Positions 6,961 through 15,397 are shown, counted from the first letter of the stretch. The stretch: 20,206 nt of DNA from Actinomycetota bacterium (GCA_019347785.1 JAHWKQ010000013.1:1-20206); one strand, 5' to 3'. Translations and numbers: made by a program. Notes: generated by a model from the letters alone, not told the origin.

Positions 6961-7503
6961 TCAGGTCCGGTCGAGCGGCAGGCGACGGACACCGGCCTCG
7001 TGGTCGAAGAGCTGCTTCGGCTCGCCCGAGGGCCCGGCCTCGGGAATGGCGATCTCGCCGCTGGCCTCTCCCAGCTCCTCGCGGCCCACCTCGACGAGGG
7101 TCAGCATGCGCTGCAGCAGGCCCTCGAGGTTGGCGAGCTTGGCGTCCACGTCCTCCTCGGCCTCCACCCGCAGGGCGCGGGCGTGCTCACGGGCCTGGGC
7201 CAGGACCCGGTCGGCCTCACGGCGGGCGCTGCGCGCGACCTCCGCCTCGTCGATCAGCCGGCCCTGCTCGGCCCGCGCGTCGGCGATCAGCCGCTCGGAC
7301 TCCCGCGCCGCCTGGGCGAGCAGCTCGTCGCGCTCACGCAGCACCCAGCGCGACTGCCGCAGCTGCACCGGCAGCGCCTCCCGCAGCTGTCCGAGCAGGC
7401 GGGCCATCTCCTCGCGGTGGACCATGACGGTCGACGACAGCGGCACGGGCCGGGCTTCCCCCAGCACCTGCTCCAACCGGGCGATGTACTCCTCGACGTC
7501 CAC
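6961..7503 (-). CDS. SepIVA/DivIVA-like coiled-coil cell division protein
   Basis: Homologue, by sequence pattern and position, of the mycobacterial Rv2927c/SepIVA family, a DivIVA-type septation and growth factor of the cytoplasmic membrane face. The 180-aa protein starts VDVEEYIARLEQVLGEARPV, followed by VPLSSTVMVHREEMARLLGQL, matching the family's N-terminal module. A long Glu/Arg/Ala coiled coil spans about residues 55-145, and a short polar tail ends in LPLDRT. No membrane segment is present. The GTG start has AAAGGA eight bases upstream. It lies between coaD and yceD as in other actinobacteria. Software may call it an ATP synthase subunit B-like protein because of the coiled coil; that is not supported. 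Confidence 0.8.
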   Translation of the reverse strand: MDVEEYIARLEQVLGEARPVPLSSTVMVHREEMARLLGQLREALPVQLRQSRWVLRERDELLAQAARESERLIADARAEQGRLIDEAEVARSARREADRVLAQAREHARALRVEAEEDVDAKLANLEGLLQRMLTLVEVGREELGEASGEIAIPEAGPSGEPKQLFDHEAGVRRLPLDRT

Positions 7504-7548
7504 GGGTGGTCCTTTTCGGCGGCGATGGCGTGCGGCGGCGTCGCCCTC

Positions 7549-7554
7549 ACTCTA
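7549..7554 (-). promoter_or_regulatory. Candidate -10 element (TAGAGT) of the SepIVA-like gene
   Basis: TAGAGT on the minus strand uses the coaD stop codon TAG as its first three bases. It would start transcription near 7542, leaving a 39-nt leader with the AAAGGA ribosome binding site. The gene may thus have its own promoter besides read-through from coaD. Confidence 0.35.
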
Positions 7555-8037
7555 CGAGCCATGGTCGCCCCGTTCGCGCAGGCGCCGGGACACCACCTCG
7601 GGCACGAACGCGCCGATGTCGCCGTGGAAGCGCGCCACCTCCTTCACCAGCGAGGAGGACAGGTAGGAGTAGCGGGGGTTGGTGGCCATGAACAGCGTCT
7701 CGACATCCCCTAGCGCCGCGTTCATCTGGGCCATCTTCAGCTCGTTCTCGAAGTCGCTCGCCGCGCGCAGGCCCTTGACGATCGTGGTGGCGCCGTGCGC
7801 CCGGCAGAAGTCGACGAGCAGGCCGTCGAAGGCCTCGGTCCGCACGTTGCCCAGGTGCGCGGTCGCCGCGCGCAGCAGGTCGATGCGCTCGTCGGGCTCC
7901 AGCAGGGGCGACTTGCCGATGTTGCGCAGGCACGCGACCACGACCTGCTCGAAGCGGGTGGCCGCCCGCTGGATGACGTCGAGATGGCCGAGCGTGACCG
8001 GGTCGAAGCTGCCCGGGCAGACGGCGATGTCGGTCAC
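7552..8037 (-). CDS. coaD: Pantetheine-phosphate adenylyltransferase (PPAT)
   Basis: Cytoplasmic enzyme that joins ATP and 4'-phosphopantetheine to form dephospho-CoA, the penultimate step of coenzyme A synthesis. The 161-aa length is typical. The nucleotidyltransferase motif PGSFDPVTLGHLD carries TxGH at residues 15-18. GLRAASDFENE and the late SYLSSSLVKEVA signature are present, so the active site is complete. The GTG start overlaps the rsmD stop as GTGA, so the two are translationally coupled; rsmD-coaD adjacency is widely conserved. Confidence 0.97.
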   Translation of the reverse strand: MTDIAVCPGSFDPVTLGHLDVIQRAATRFEQVVVACLRNIGKSPLLEPDERIDLLRAATAHLGNVRTEAFDGLLVDFCRAHGATTIVKGLRAASDFENELKMAQMNAALGDVETLFMATNPRYSYLSSSLVKEVARFHGDIGAFVPEVVSRRLRERGDHGS

Positions 8038-8618
8038 GACACGGGCTCCGTTCCGTCCGGCGGACGACGCATGACGAGCAGGACCGTGTCACCGTAGGAG
8101 CGAGGGTGGTCCAGCGCCAACCAGGCCGGCGGCCCCCGCGTGAGCGCCGCGTCGCGGCGGTCACGCTCCACCACCACCGTGGCCGCGGGTGCGAGCCCTC
8201 CCGTGTCGCGCAGCGCGGTCAGCGACGACCACACCCGCCCCAGCGGCCGGGTGTACGGCGGGTCGACCAGGACCAGATGGAACGGGTGGCCCCGCGGCCG
8301 GGCGCAGAAGGCGTCGGCGTCGCCGCGTACGACAGTGGCCGCCCCGGCCAGCCCGGTCGCCCGCAGGTTGGCCCGGATGGCCGCGGCCGCGCGGGGGTCC
8401 GCATCGACGAACACGGCCCGCGCGGCCCCGCGCGACAGCGCCTCGATCCCCAGTCCGCCGGAGCCGGCGAACAGATCGGCGACGGCCGCCCCGGGCACCC
8501 GGGGCCCGAGGACGCTGAACAGCGCCTCGCGCACGCGGTCGCTGGTGGGCCGGGTCGTCCCCCCGGGGGGCACCTGCAGCCGGCGGCCCCGGGCGGTGCC
8601 GGCGATGACGCGGGTCAC
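8034..8618 (-). CDS. rsmD: 16S rRNA (guanine(966)-N(2))-methyltransferase
   Basis: SAM-dependent methyltransferase for G966 of 16S rRNA. The 194-aa product starts VTRVIAGTARGRRL, the family N terminus. SAM motif I DLFAGSGGLG lies at residues 49-58, the acidic loop VDADP at 71-75, and the catalytic DPPY at 119-122. The GTG start overlaps the recG stop as GTGA, and the stop overlaps the coaD start, making a compact recG-rsmD-coaD operon. Confidence 0.95.
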   Translation of the reverse strand: MTRVIAGTARGRRLQVPPGGTTRPTSDRVREALFSVLGPRVPGAAVADLFAGSGGLGIEALSRGAARAVFVDADPRAAAAIRANLRATGLAGAATVVRGDADAFCARPRGHPFHLVLVDPPYTRPLGRVWSSLTALRDTGGLAPAATVVVERDRRDAALTRGPPAWLALDHPRSYGDTVLLVMRRPPDGTEPVS

Positions 8619-10759
8619 CCGGTCTCCATGGCGGCCAGGTGCTCGGCGCCGTACCGGCGGCGGACCTCGGCACGCAGCGCCGGCAGCCCCCGCAGATGAG
8701 GATCGGCCTCGACGAGCCGGCGGGCCTCGTCGCGGGCGGCGGCGACCCAGCGCGCGTCGCGCGCCAGCTTCGCCAGCTTGAGGTCCGGAAGGCCCGACTG
8801 GCGCGTGTCGAACAGGCTGCCCTCGCCACGCAGCTCCAGGTCGCGCTCGGCCAGGCGGAAGCCGTCCCCGGTCGACGCGAGCGCCCCCAGCCGGTCGTTG
8901 CCGTCCGGCTCCGCGCTGAACAGCACGCAGTAGCTGCGTGCGGCGCCCCGGCCGACCCGCCCGCGGAGCTGGTGCAGCTGGCTGATGCCGAACCGGTCGG
9001 CGTCCTCGACGACCATGACCGTGGCCTCGGGCACGTCGACGCCCACCTCGATCACGGTCGTGGCGACCAGGACCTGCGCCTCGCCCCGGCGGAACGCGTC
9101 CATGGCCGCGTGCCGCTCGTCCACGGGCAGGCGCCCGTGCACCAGGGCGACCCGCAGGTCGGGGAACACACGCGTCGACAGCCGCGCGTGCATCTCCTCG
9201 GCGGCGGTCCGGCCGGGGGACCCGGCCACGGCGTCGGTCTCGGCGATCGTCGGGCACACGACGTAGGCGCGCTCGCCGGCGGCGACCCGCTCGCGGATGA
9301 AGTCGTACAGGCGCTCCCGGCGGGAGGAGTCCGACGGGATCACCTGGGTCAGTACCCGTCCACGCCCCGGGGGCAGCTCGTCGAGCACGGTCACGTCCAG
9401 GTCGCCGTAGAGCGTGAGCGCCAGCGACCGCGGGATCGGCGTCGCCGTCATCACCAGCACGTCGGGGCTGCGCTCGTCCCGGCGCTTGTCGCGCAGCCGG
9501 GCGCGGTGGCGCACGCCGAAGCGGTGCTGCTCGTCGATGACGACCACGCCGAGGTCGTCGAACCCGACCCGGTCCTCCAGCAGCGCGTGGGTTCCCACGA
9601 CCAGGGCCACGTCTCCCGCGGCGATCCCGGCGAGCGCCGCGCGCAGGGGGCGCGTCGACGTGCCACCGGTGACCAGCTCGAGTCGCGGCCCGGCGGGGGC
9701 GTTGACGCCGATCGGGGCCAGCAGCTCGGACAGCGTGCGCAGGTGCTGCTCGGCCAGGACCTCCGTGGGCGCCATGAGCACGGCCTGGCGCCCCGCGTCG
9801 ACCGCGCACAGCATCGCCCAGGCCGCCACGAGGGTCTTGCCGGAGCCCACGTCACCCTGCAGCAGCCGGTGCATCGGGGTGGCCCGGCCCAGGTCGGCGC
9901 CGACCTCGGCCAGCGCCCTGGACTGGGCGGCGGTCGGCTGGAACGGCAGCCCCGCGTCGAAGCGGGCGGGCAGGCCGCCGGGCACGGGCGGCTGGGCCAG
10001 GCCGACCTCCTCGGCCTCCAGGCGGTGCCGTCGCTGCTGCAGGCCGAGCTGCAGGGCCAGCAGCTCGTCGTAGACGAGCCGGGTGCGCGCGCCGTCGACG
10101 TGCTCGAGACGGCCGGGCCGGTGGATGGTGCGCAGGGCGGTGTCGTAGTCGACGAGGCCGCGGCGCCGCCGCAGGGCGTCCGGCAGGTGGTCCTCGACGC
10201 GCGGCAGGCGGTCCAGCGCCGCCCCGACGTAGCGGGCGATGCGCGCCGACGGCAGCGCCTCCGTCGCCGGGTACACCGCCTGCACCCGGTCGGCGCCGGG
10301 GTCGCCGTCCCCGTCCCCGTCGAGGACGGTCAACCTGGGGGACCGCAGTTGCAGCTGCCCCCTGAAGCGCTCCAGCACCCCACTGACCGCCGCGGGGGTG
10401 CCCTGCGGCTGCCGACGGGCCCGCCACTCCTGGTTGAAGAAGGGCACCTCGACGCGGTCACCGGCGGCGTCGACCAGCGTCGCCCGCGCGATCGTCATCG
10501 CCCGGCGTCCCGCCCGGCGGCGGGGGCGCACGACGCTCCAGCGCGCGATCGAGCCGACGACGGTCACCTGCGCGCCCAGCCGCGCCTCGCGCAGCGGCAC
10601 GACGTCCCCCAGGTCCCGGTACCTGTCCTGGTGGGGGAAGTGCTCCAGCAGATCCCGCACGCGGTGGATGCCGAAGGTGTCGCGCAGCGAGCCGGCCGCG
10701 CGGGCGCTCACCCCGTCGACCTCGCGCACCGGCGCATCGAGCCAGCTCCGCACCGCCAT
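8615..10759 (-). CDS. recG: ATP-dependent DNA helicase RecG
   Basis: Branch-migration helicase that remodels stalled replication forks and Holliday junctions. The 714-aa length is typical. An OB-fold wedge domain covers roughly residues 60-150. Walker A GDVGSGKT is at 302-309, the Walker B variant DEQH at 409-412, TATP at 438-441, and motif VI reads QLRGRVGRG. The RecG C-terminal domain (LRGEGSLFDTRQSGLPDLKLA) follows. An acidic DGDGDGD insertion at about 147-153 is encoded by a six-base tandem repeat. The ATG at 10759 was preferred to GTG 10765 because a TAGAAT -10 box would place the transcript start between them. It heads the recG-rsmD-coaD operon and is divergent from rpmB. Confidence 0.96.
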   Translation of the reverse strand: MAVRSWLDAPVREVDGVSARAAGSLRDTFGIHRVRDLLEHFPHQDRYRDLGDVVPLREARLGAQVTVVGSIARWSVVRPRRRAGRRAMTIARATLVDAAGDRVEVPFFNQEWRARRQPQGTPAAVSGVLERFRGQLQLRSPRLTVLDGDGDGDPGADRVQAVYPATEALPSARIARYVGAALDRLPRVEDHLPDALRRRRGLVDYDTALRTIHRPGRLEHVDGARTRLVYDELLALQLGLQQRRHRLEAEEVGLAQPPVPGGLPARFDAGLPFQPTAAQSRALAEVGADLGRATPMHRLLQGDVGSGKTLVAAWAMLCAVDAGRQAVLMAPTEVLAEQHLRTLSELLAPIGVNAPAGPRLELVTGGTSTRPLRAALAGIAAGDVALVVGTHALLEDRVGFDDLGVVVIDEQHRFGVRHRARLRDKRRDERSPDVLVMTATPIPRSLALTLYGDLDVTVLDELPPGRGRVLTQVIPSDSSRRERLYDFIRERVAAGERAYVVCPTIAETDAVAGSPGRTAAEEMHARLSTRVFPDLRVALVHGRLPVDERHAAMDAFRRGEAQVLVATTVIEVGVDVPEATVMVVEDADRFGISQLHQLRGRVGRGAARSYCVLFSAEPDGNDRLGALASTGDGFRLAERDLELRGEGSLFDTRQSGLPDLKLAKLARDARWVAAARDEARRLVEADPHLRGLPALRAEVRRRYGAEHLAAMETG

Positions 10760-10768
10760 GGCCACCGG

Positions 10769-10774
10769 ATTCTA
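10769..10774 (-). promoter_or_regulatory. -10 element (TAGAAT) of the recG operon
   Basis: TAGAAT on the minus strand ends nine bases before the recG ATG at 10759, suggesting a leaderless or nearly leaderless transcript. Its TAG is also the in-frame stop that closes the reading frame upstream. Confidence 0.5.
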
Positions 10775-10810
10775 GGCGGGGCGGCGCCACGGCCGGGCCA
10801 GCCCGGCACG

Positions 10811-10840
10811 TTGCCGGCGCATCCCCGGGCGCGTTAGGGT
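10811..10840 (+). promoter_or_regulatory. rpmB promoter (TTGCCG - 18 nt - TAGGGT)
   Basis: This is the best two-part promoter in the window: -35 TTGCCG at 10811-10816, an 18-nt spacer, and -10 TAGGGT at 10835-10840. It predicts transcription from about 10847 and a 91-nt rpmB leader. It is divergent from the recG promoter about 37 bases away. Confidence 0.6.
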
Positions 10841-10867
10841 GGCCCGGTCGCGGCGCCCCGGCACAAC

Positions 10868-10892
10868 GGGGCGGGCCGCCACCACCCGCCCC
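10868..10892 (+). promoter_or_regulatory. Stem-loop in the rpmB leader
   Basis: GGGGCGGG and CCCGCCCC form a perfect 8-bp stem with a nine-base loop inside the predicted rpmB leader. It is followed by a 9-bp direct repeat. It could be a regulatory or attenuator-like structure; no U-tract follows. Confidence 0.35.
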
Positions 10893-10919
10893 GGATCACG
10901 ACACCCCTTTGGATCACGA
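10893..10919 (+). repeat. Direct repeat GGATCACGA x2 in the rpmB leader
   Basis: The 9-mer occurs at 10893-10901 and 10911-10919, an 18-base period, between the leader hairpin and the rpmB ribosome binding site. Being transcribed, it could act at the RNA level or bind a protein on one face of the DNA. Confidence 0.6.
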
Positions 10920-10937
10920 GTCGACAAGGACGCGTCG

Positions 10938-11141
10938 ATGGCCGCCGTGTGCGAGATCTGCGACAAGCGACCGATCTTCAACTACCAGGTCAGCTTCTCC
11001 CACCGCCGCTCGCGGCGTCGCTGGAGCCCCAACGTGCAGCGCGTCCGGATCTGGGAAAACGACGGGGTCCGACGGGCCACCGTGTGCACGTCGTGCCTAA
11101 AGGCCGGCAAGGTGCAGCGTCCGCCGCAGCGAGCCACCTGA
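10938..11141 (+). CDS. rpmB: 50S ribosomal protein L28 (zinc-binding form)
   Basis: Large-subunit ribosomal protein of 67 aa. The sequence opens MAAVCEICDKRPIFNYQVSF; the basic SHRRSRRRW and PNVQRVRIWENDG segments are typical. Both zinc-binding CxxC pairs (CEIC and CTSC) are kept, so this is the C+ form. AAGGA at 10926-10930 sits seven bases before the ATG. It faces away from recG and converges on thiD with only 15 nt between stop codons. Confidence 0.96.
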   Translation: MAAVCEICDKRPIFNYQVSFSHRRSRRRWSPNVQRVRIWENDGVRRATVCTSCLKAGKVQRPPQRAT

Positions 11142-11156
11142 CCGCGGCTCGGCGGG

Positions 11157-11162
<6 letters not shown>
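11136..11162. terminator. Candidate bidirectional terminator between rpmB and thiD
   Basis: ACCTGACC and GGTCAGGT arms (8 bp, 11-base loop) include both convergent stop codons. The symmetry would let one hairpin serve both transcripts. There is no U-tract, so this is a weak call. Confidence 0.35.
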
Positions 11163-11977
<815 letters not shown>

Positions 11978-11981
<4 letters not shown>

Positions 11982-12982
11982 GGGGCCTCCTCGTGCCGTC
12001 GGTAGTGGTCGTACCCCAGGCCGTCCAGGGTCCGCACGGACCCGTCGGGCAGGGTCAGGGCGACGCGGGGCGCGGTCTCGTCCCCGTCGCGCGCCACCAC
12101 CGTGCCGACGACCGCGGCCGGCACCCCCTCGCTGGCGCCCGCGGCCGCGGCGGCCGCGGCGGCCCCGCGCGCCGGCACGGCGGCGAGCAGGGCGAAGTCC
12201 TCACCTCCGCCGCACGCCAGGTCCCACACGTCCACGCCCAGCGCCTCGGCCGCCTCCTCCACGCCCTCGGCCAGGGACAGCGCCGCCGCCTCGACCGATG
12301 CGCGCACACCGGAGGCCGCGCAGACGTGGGCCAGGTCCCGCCCGAGGCCGTCGGAGACGTCGATGAGCGCGGAGGCGCCGTGCCGGGCCAGCGCCTGGCC
12401 GGCCGCGGGCAGGGCGCGGGGCCGGCGGTGCGCCGCCAGGAGGGGCTCGTCCACCTCCATGTCGCGCTCAAGCAGCGCGACCGCGGCGGCCGCGGCGCCG
12501 AGGGATCCCACCAGGACCAGCCGGTCCCCCGGCCGGGCGCCGGCGCGCGTGACTGCGCGGTGCGGCGCCACCTGTCCCAGGGCCGTCACCGACAGCGCCA
12601 GCGCGCCCGCCGAGACGGTGTCCCCCCCGACGAGCCGCACCCCCCAGCGCCGGCAGGCGGCGTGCATGCCCGCGTACAGCTCCTCGACCCGGGACTCGGG
12701 CAGGCTCCCGGGCCGCGCCAGGCCCACGACGGCGGCGCTGGGCCGGGCGCCCATCGCCGCGATGTCGCTCACGCCCACGGCGACGGCCTTCCAGCCCACG
12801 TCGGCCATGGACGACACGTCGGGGCGGAAGTGCACGCCGTCGACGAGGACGTCGACGGTCACGCACACCCACCGCCCGTCCACCTCGACGACGGCGGCGT
12901 CGTCGCCGTGGCCCACCGGGACGTCGTCGGCCGAGGCGGCCAGGAACGGCGTGAGGCGCTCGATCAGCTGGAACTCACCCAC
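11978..12982 (-). CDS. thiL: Thiamine-monophosphate kinase
   Basis: Makes thiamine pyrophosphate from TMP with ATP, the last step of the pathway. The 334-aa product starts from GTG (VGEFQLIERLTPF). It shows GHGDDAAVV at about residues 24-32 (metal and ATP ligands), VDVLVDGVHF, DIAAMGARP, LVGGDTVSAG and IDVSDGLGRDL, all family motifs. Two alanine runs encoded by GCC/GCG repeats (near residues 155 and 275) look like expansions in surface loops. It overlaps thiD by four bases and is divergent from the dodecin-like gene, with 116 nt between them. Confidence 0.95.
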
Positions 12983-13044
12983 CGCGGCCGCCTGGCCGCG
13001 CCTCCCGCGGCCCGCGCCCGCCGGCCCCTGCGGCGGTGCGCACG

Positions 13045-13050
13045 TAGGAT
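13045..13050 (+). promoter_or_regulatory. -10 element (TAGGAT) of the dodecin-like gene
   Basis: TAGGAT predicts a start near 13057, within a 12-bp palindrome GCCACGCGTGGC (13055-13066), and a leader of about 42 nt. The palindrome at +1 could be an operator. No good -35 is visible. Confidence 0.45.
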
Positions 13051-13098
13051 GCCGGCCACGCGTGGCGCGGACCGGGTCGCGCCCGGAAGGGGACGGCT

Positions 13099-13305
13099 GT
13101 GGCGGTGCTCAACACCATCGAACTCGAGGGCGTGTCGGACCTCAGCTGGAAGGCCGCGGCGCAGGAGGCGCTGCGCGAGGCCGCCAAGACCCTCCGCGGC
13201 ATCCGGCGCCTGGACATCCTCAGCACCAGCGCCTCGATTCTCGACGGCGGGAGGATCGAGTACCGCACACAGGTTCGGCTGACGTTCGTTCAGTCGGCAC
13301 GCTGA
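13099..13305 (+). CDS. Dodecin-like small protein
   Basis: Dodecins are roughly 70-residue proteins that assemble into hollow dodecamers storing flavin or CoA. This 68-aa protein has the family layout: beta strand, helix LSWKAAAQEALREAAKTLRG, then two strands ending in VRLTF. GTG is preceded by GGAAGGGG. The flavin-stacking Trp that classical dodecins have after IR is Arg37 here, and the Gln in YQV is Arg56, so classical flavin binding is unlikely. It resembles the non-Trp subgroup, whose ligand I cannot infer. It is divergent from thiL and converges on the phosphoribosyltransferase, overlapping it by 16 bases. Confidence 0.85.
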   Translation: MAVLNTIELEGVSDLSWKAAAQEALREAAKTLRGIRRLDILSTSASILDGGRIEYRTQVRLTFVQSAR

Positions 13306-13952
13306 CGCGTCCCCGTGCTCAGCGTCGCCAGGACCGCATCGTCGTCGAGCTGTGCGAAGTCCTGGTACACCTGCCCGACCGCGAGGAACTCGGCCGGCCT
13401 GCTGAGGACGACCACCGCGTCGGCGGCGTGGCCGAGCTCCTGCACCACGCGCTCGGGGGCCACCGGGGCCGCGAGGACGACCCGGGCCGCGCCCGCGCGG
13501 CGGGCGTAGGCGCACGCCTGACGGGCGGTGCCGCCGGTCGCGATGCCGTCGTCGACGACGACCACCACGGCGTCCCGCAGCTCCACGGGGGGCGCCAGGG
13601 AGCGGAACAGCTCCAGCCGCTCCTCGACGGCCCGAGTCCGATCCTCGATCTCCCGCTCCACCTCGTCACGGCCCAGGCCGATGCGCCGCACGAGGTCCTC
13701 GTCGATGTCGGCGTGGCCGTCGGGACCGACCGCTCCGAAGCCCAGCTCGGGGTTGTGCGGCGTCCGCAGCTTGCGGACCACGACCACGTCGAAGGCGGCG
13801 TCGAGCACCCGGGCCACCTCCACGCCGACCGGCAGGCCGCCCCGGGGGATCGCCAGCACGACGACGCGGCCGCCGTCGCGCAGCTCCGGTCGCCCCGACA
13901 GCTCGGCCGCCAGTCGGCGGCCCGCGTCGGCCCTGTCCCGGAACACCTGCAT
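13290..13952 (-). CDS. Phosphoribosyltransferase domain protein
   Basis: Type I phosphoribosyltransferase-fold protein of 220 aa. IPRGGLPVGVEVA at residues 35-47 forms the first loop, VVVRKLRTPHNPELGFGAVG follows, and the PRPP-binding loop VVDDGIATGGTA is at about 132-143 with both acidic residues. This matches the stand-alone PRTase family often described as putative or orotate-PRT-like; the substrate base is unknown. The ATG at 13952 is preceded by GGAGGATCAC; an upstream frame extension lacks a ribosome binding site. It overlaps the dodecin-like gene tail to tail and faces away from the RAM gene. Confidence 0.88.
   Translation of the reverse strand: MQVFRDRADAGRRLAAELSGRPELRDGGRVVVLAIPRGGLPVGVEVARVLDAAFDVVVVRKLRTPHNPELGFGAVGPDGHADIDEDLVRRIGLGRDEVEREIEDRTRAVEERLELFRSLAPPVELRDAVVVVVDDGIATGGTARQACAYARRAGAARVVLAAPVAPERVVQELGHAADAVVVLSRPAEFLAVGQVYQDFAQLDDDAVLATLSTGTRQRAD
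13299..13325. terminator. Weak hairpin at the dodecin/PRTase convergent ends
   Basis: ACGCTGA and TCAGCGT arms (7 bp, 13-base loop) include the dodecin-like gene's stop codon. Position fits a shared terminator; the stem is short and has no U-tract. Confidence 0.25.
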
Positions 13953-13999
13953 GTGATCCTCCGGTGTGGCGTGCGCTCCGCTGGGCACGCACCTGCCCC

Positions 14000-14005
14000 T
14001 AGGAT
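14000..14005 (+). promoter_or_regulatory. -10 element (TAGGAT) of the RAM-domain gene
   Basis: TAGGAT lies 39 nt before the ATG at 14045. An ATG at 14015 follows at nine bases and could be a leaderless alternative start in the same frame, adding ten residues. Confidence 0.45.
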
Positions 14006-14044
14006 GCCCCTACCATGGGGTGCGCGCGTGAGGAGAGCGGCGTC

Positions 14045-14278
14045 ATGGTGTCGGCCTACATCCTGATCCTGACCGAGGTCGGCAAGGCGGCACAAGTCGC
14101 CGCCAGGGTCGCCGAGCTCGACGGCGTCGAGGCGGCCGAGGACGTCACCGGGCCGTACGACGTCATCGTCCGGGCCCGGGCGCGGGACATGAACGAGCTC
14201 GGCCGCATGGTCGTGGCCAGGATCCAGGCGGTTGAGGGCATCGACCGCACGCTGACCTGCCCAGTCGTCCACCTGTAG
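14045..14278 (+). CDS. Stand-alone Lrp/AsnC ligand-binding (RAM) domain protein
   Basis: A 77-aa protein consisting only of the effector-binding alpha/beta domain of Lrp/AsnC regulators, with no helix-turn-helix. It reads MVSAYILILTEVGKAAQVAA, then ELDGVEAAEDVTGPYDVIVRARA, and ends in the strand TLTCPVVHL. Such proteins form dimers or decamers that bind amino acids and may act with full-length partners. The ATG is preceded by GAGGAG nine bases upstream; an ATG at 14015 is a weaker choice. It converges on ddl with three bases between the stops. Linkage to ddl-gpsA is common in actinobacteria. Confidence 0.88.
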   Translation: MVSAYILILTEVGKAAQVAARVAELDGVEAAEDVTGPYDVIVRARARDMNELGRMVVARIQAVEGIDRTLTCPVVHL

Positions 14279-14281
14279 CCG

Positions 14282-15397
14282 TCACGGGGGATAGCGCTCC
14301 CCGGCCCGCGCCGCCTCGAGCGCCAGCTCCAGCAGTCGGTCGACCAGGCGCGGGTACGCCAGCCCCTCGGCCGCCCATACCGGGGGGAACATCGACTTCG
14401 GCGTCAGCCCCGGGATGGTGTTGATCTCGTTGACGTACACCGCGCCGGTGTCCTCGACGTAGAAAAAGTCGACCCGCGCCATCCCGCGCGCCCCGACCGC
14501 CAGGTAGGCCTCGCGGGCGTGCTGCATGCACGTGCGCGCGACATGGCCGGGCACGTCGGCGGGGCACTGCAGGCGCACCGGCGACAGGTACTTCGCGTCG
14601 AAGTCGTAGAAACGCCCGGTGTGGACGGTCTCGCCGGGACGGGTGACCCGCACCGTCGCGTTGCCCAGCACGCCGCACTCCAGCTCGCGGACGCCGTCCA
14701 GCGCGCGCTCGACGACGGCGACCCGATCATAGCCGAAGGCCTCCTCTAGGCCCGCGCGCAGCTCGGCGGCGTCCTCGCATCGGCGGATGCCGATCGATGA
14801 GCCCTGGCGGGCCGGCTTGGTGAACAGCGGCGGTGACAGCTCCTCCAGCAGCTCGTCCAGGGTCGCCGACGGGTCCTGCTCCCACTCGTGTCGGTGCACG
14901 GTCAGATGGCGCACCTGTGGCAGCCCACGGGCGGCGAAGACGCTCTTCATCTGCCGCTTGTCGATGCCGATCGCGCTGGACGCGACGTCGGCGCCGACGT
15001 AGGGCACCCCGAAGCTGGCCAGCAGGCCCTGCACGGTGCCGTCCTCGCCGTAGGGACCGTGCAGCGCCGGGAAGCACACGTCGACCGGCCCGACCGACCG
15101 GCCCTCGAAGGTGTCGCCGAAGCGCACCAGCACCGGGGCGGTGCGCGTGCGCACCAGTCCGACGGTGTCGCCGCGCTCCCCGACGGCGGGCAGCGCCCCC
15201 TCGGGCGCCTCCGGCACACCGTCGAGCAGGGTCCAGCGCCCGTCGCGTGTGATGCCGACGGTCATGACCGTGTAGCGGTCCGGGTCCAGCGCCGCGTGCA
15301 CCGACCGCGCGGACAGGCATGACACGCCGTGCTCGGGTGAGCGGCCGCCGAACAGCAACAGGACGTGGAGGCGGTCGCCGGCGCGCGGGCCGGTCAT
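14282..15397 (-). CDS. ddl: D-alanine--D-alanine ligase
   Basis: ATP-grasp ligase that makes the D-Ala-D-Ala end of the peptidoglycan precursor. At 371 aa it is the longer DdlA-like type. FGGRSPEHGVSC at residues 16-27 is the N-terminal signature. FPALHGPYGEDGTVQG, then TKPARQGSSIGI in the ATP-grasp domain, the RVDFFY strand and VNEINTIPGLTPKSMFP carry the ATP/metal and D-Ala contacts. The ATG overlaps the gpsA stop as ATGA, so the two genes are coupled. Nothing in the sequence indicates a D-Lac or D-Ser variant. Confidence 0.96.
   Translation of the reverse strand: MTGPRAGDRLHVLLLFGGRSPEHGVSCLSARSVHAALDPDRYTVMTVGITRDGRWTLLDGVPEAPEGALPAVGERGDTVGLVRTRTAPVLVRFGDTFEGRSVGPVDVCFPALHGPYGEDGTVQGLLASFGVPYVGADVASSAIGIDKRQMKSVFAARGLPQVRHLTVHRHEWEQDPSATLDELLEELSPPLFTKPARQGSSIGIRRCEDAAELRAGLEEAFGYDRVAVVERALDGVRELECGVLGNATVRVTRPGETVHTGRFYDFDAKYLSPVRLQCPADVPGHVARTCMQHAREAYLAVGARGMARVDFFYVEDTGAVYVNEINTIPGLTPKSMFPPVWAAEGLAYPRLVDRLLELALEAARAGERYPP

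Noticed and set aside
8639..10837. A 732-codon plus-strand open frame opposite recG
   Set aside because: Its translation is low-complexity His/Gln/Val/Arg-rich with no motif, while the opposite strand is an intact RecG.
12139..12165. GCC/GCG repeat tract in thiL
   Set aside because: It encodes an alanine run in a loop, a common product of extreme GC content, with the frame maintained; no regulatory meaning is supported.
12983..13098. TPP riboswitch upstream of thiL-thiD
   Set aside because: I searched this gap for the conserved CUGAGA-type core on the minus strand and found none; the space is also short.
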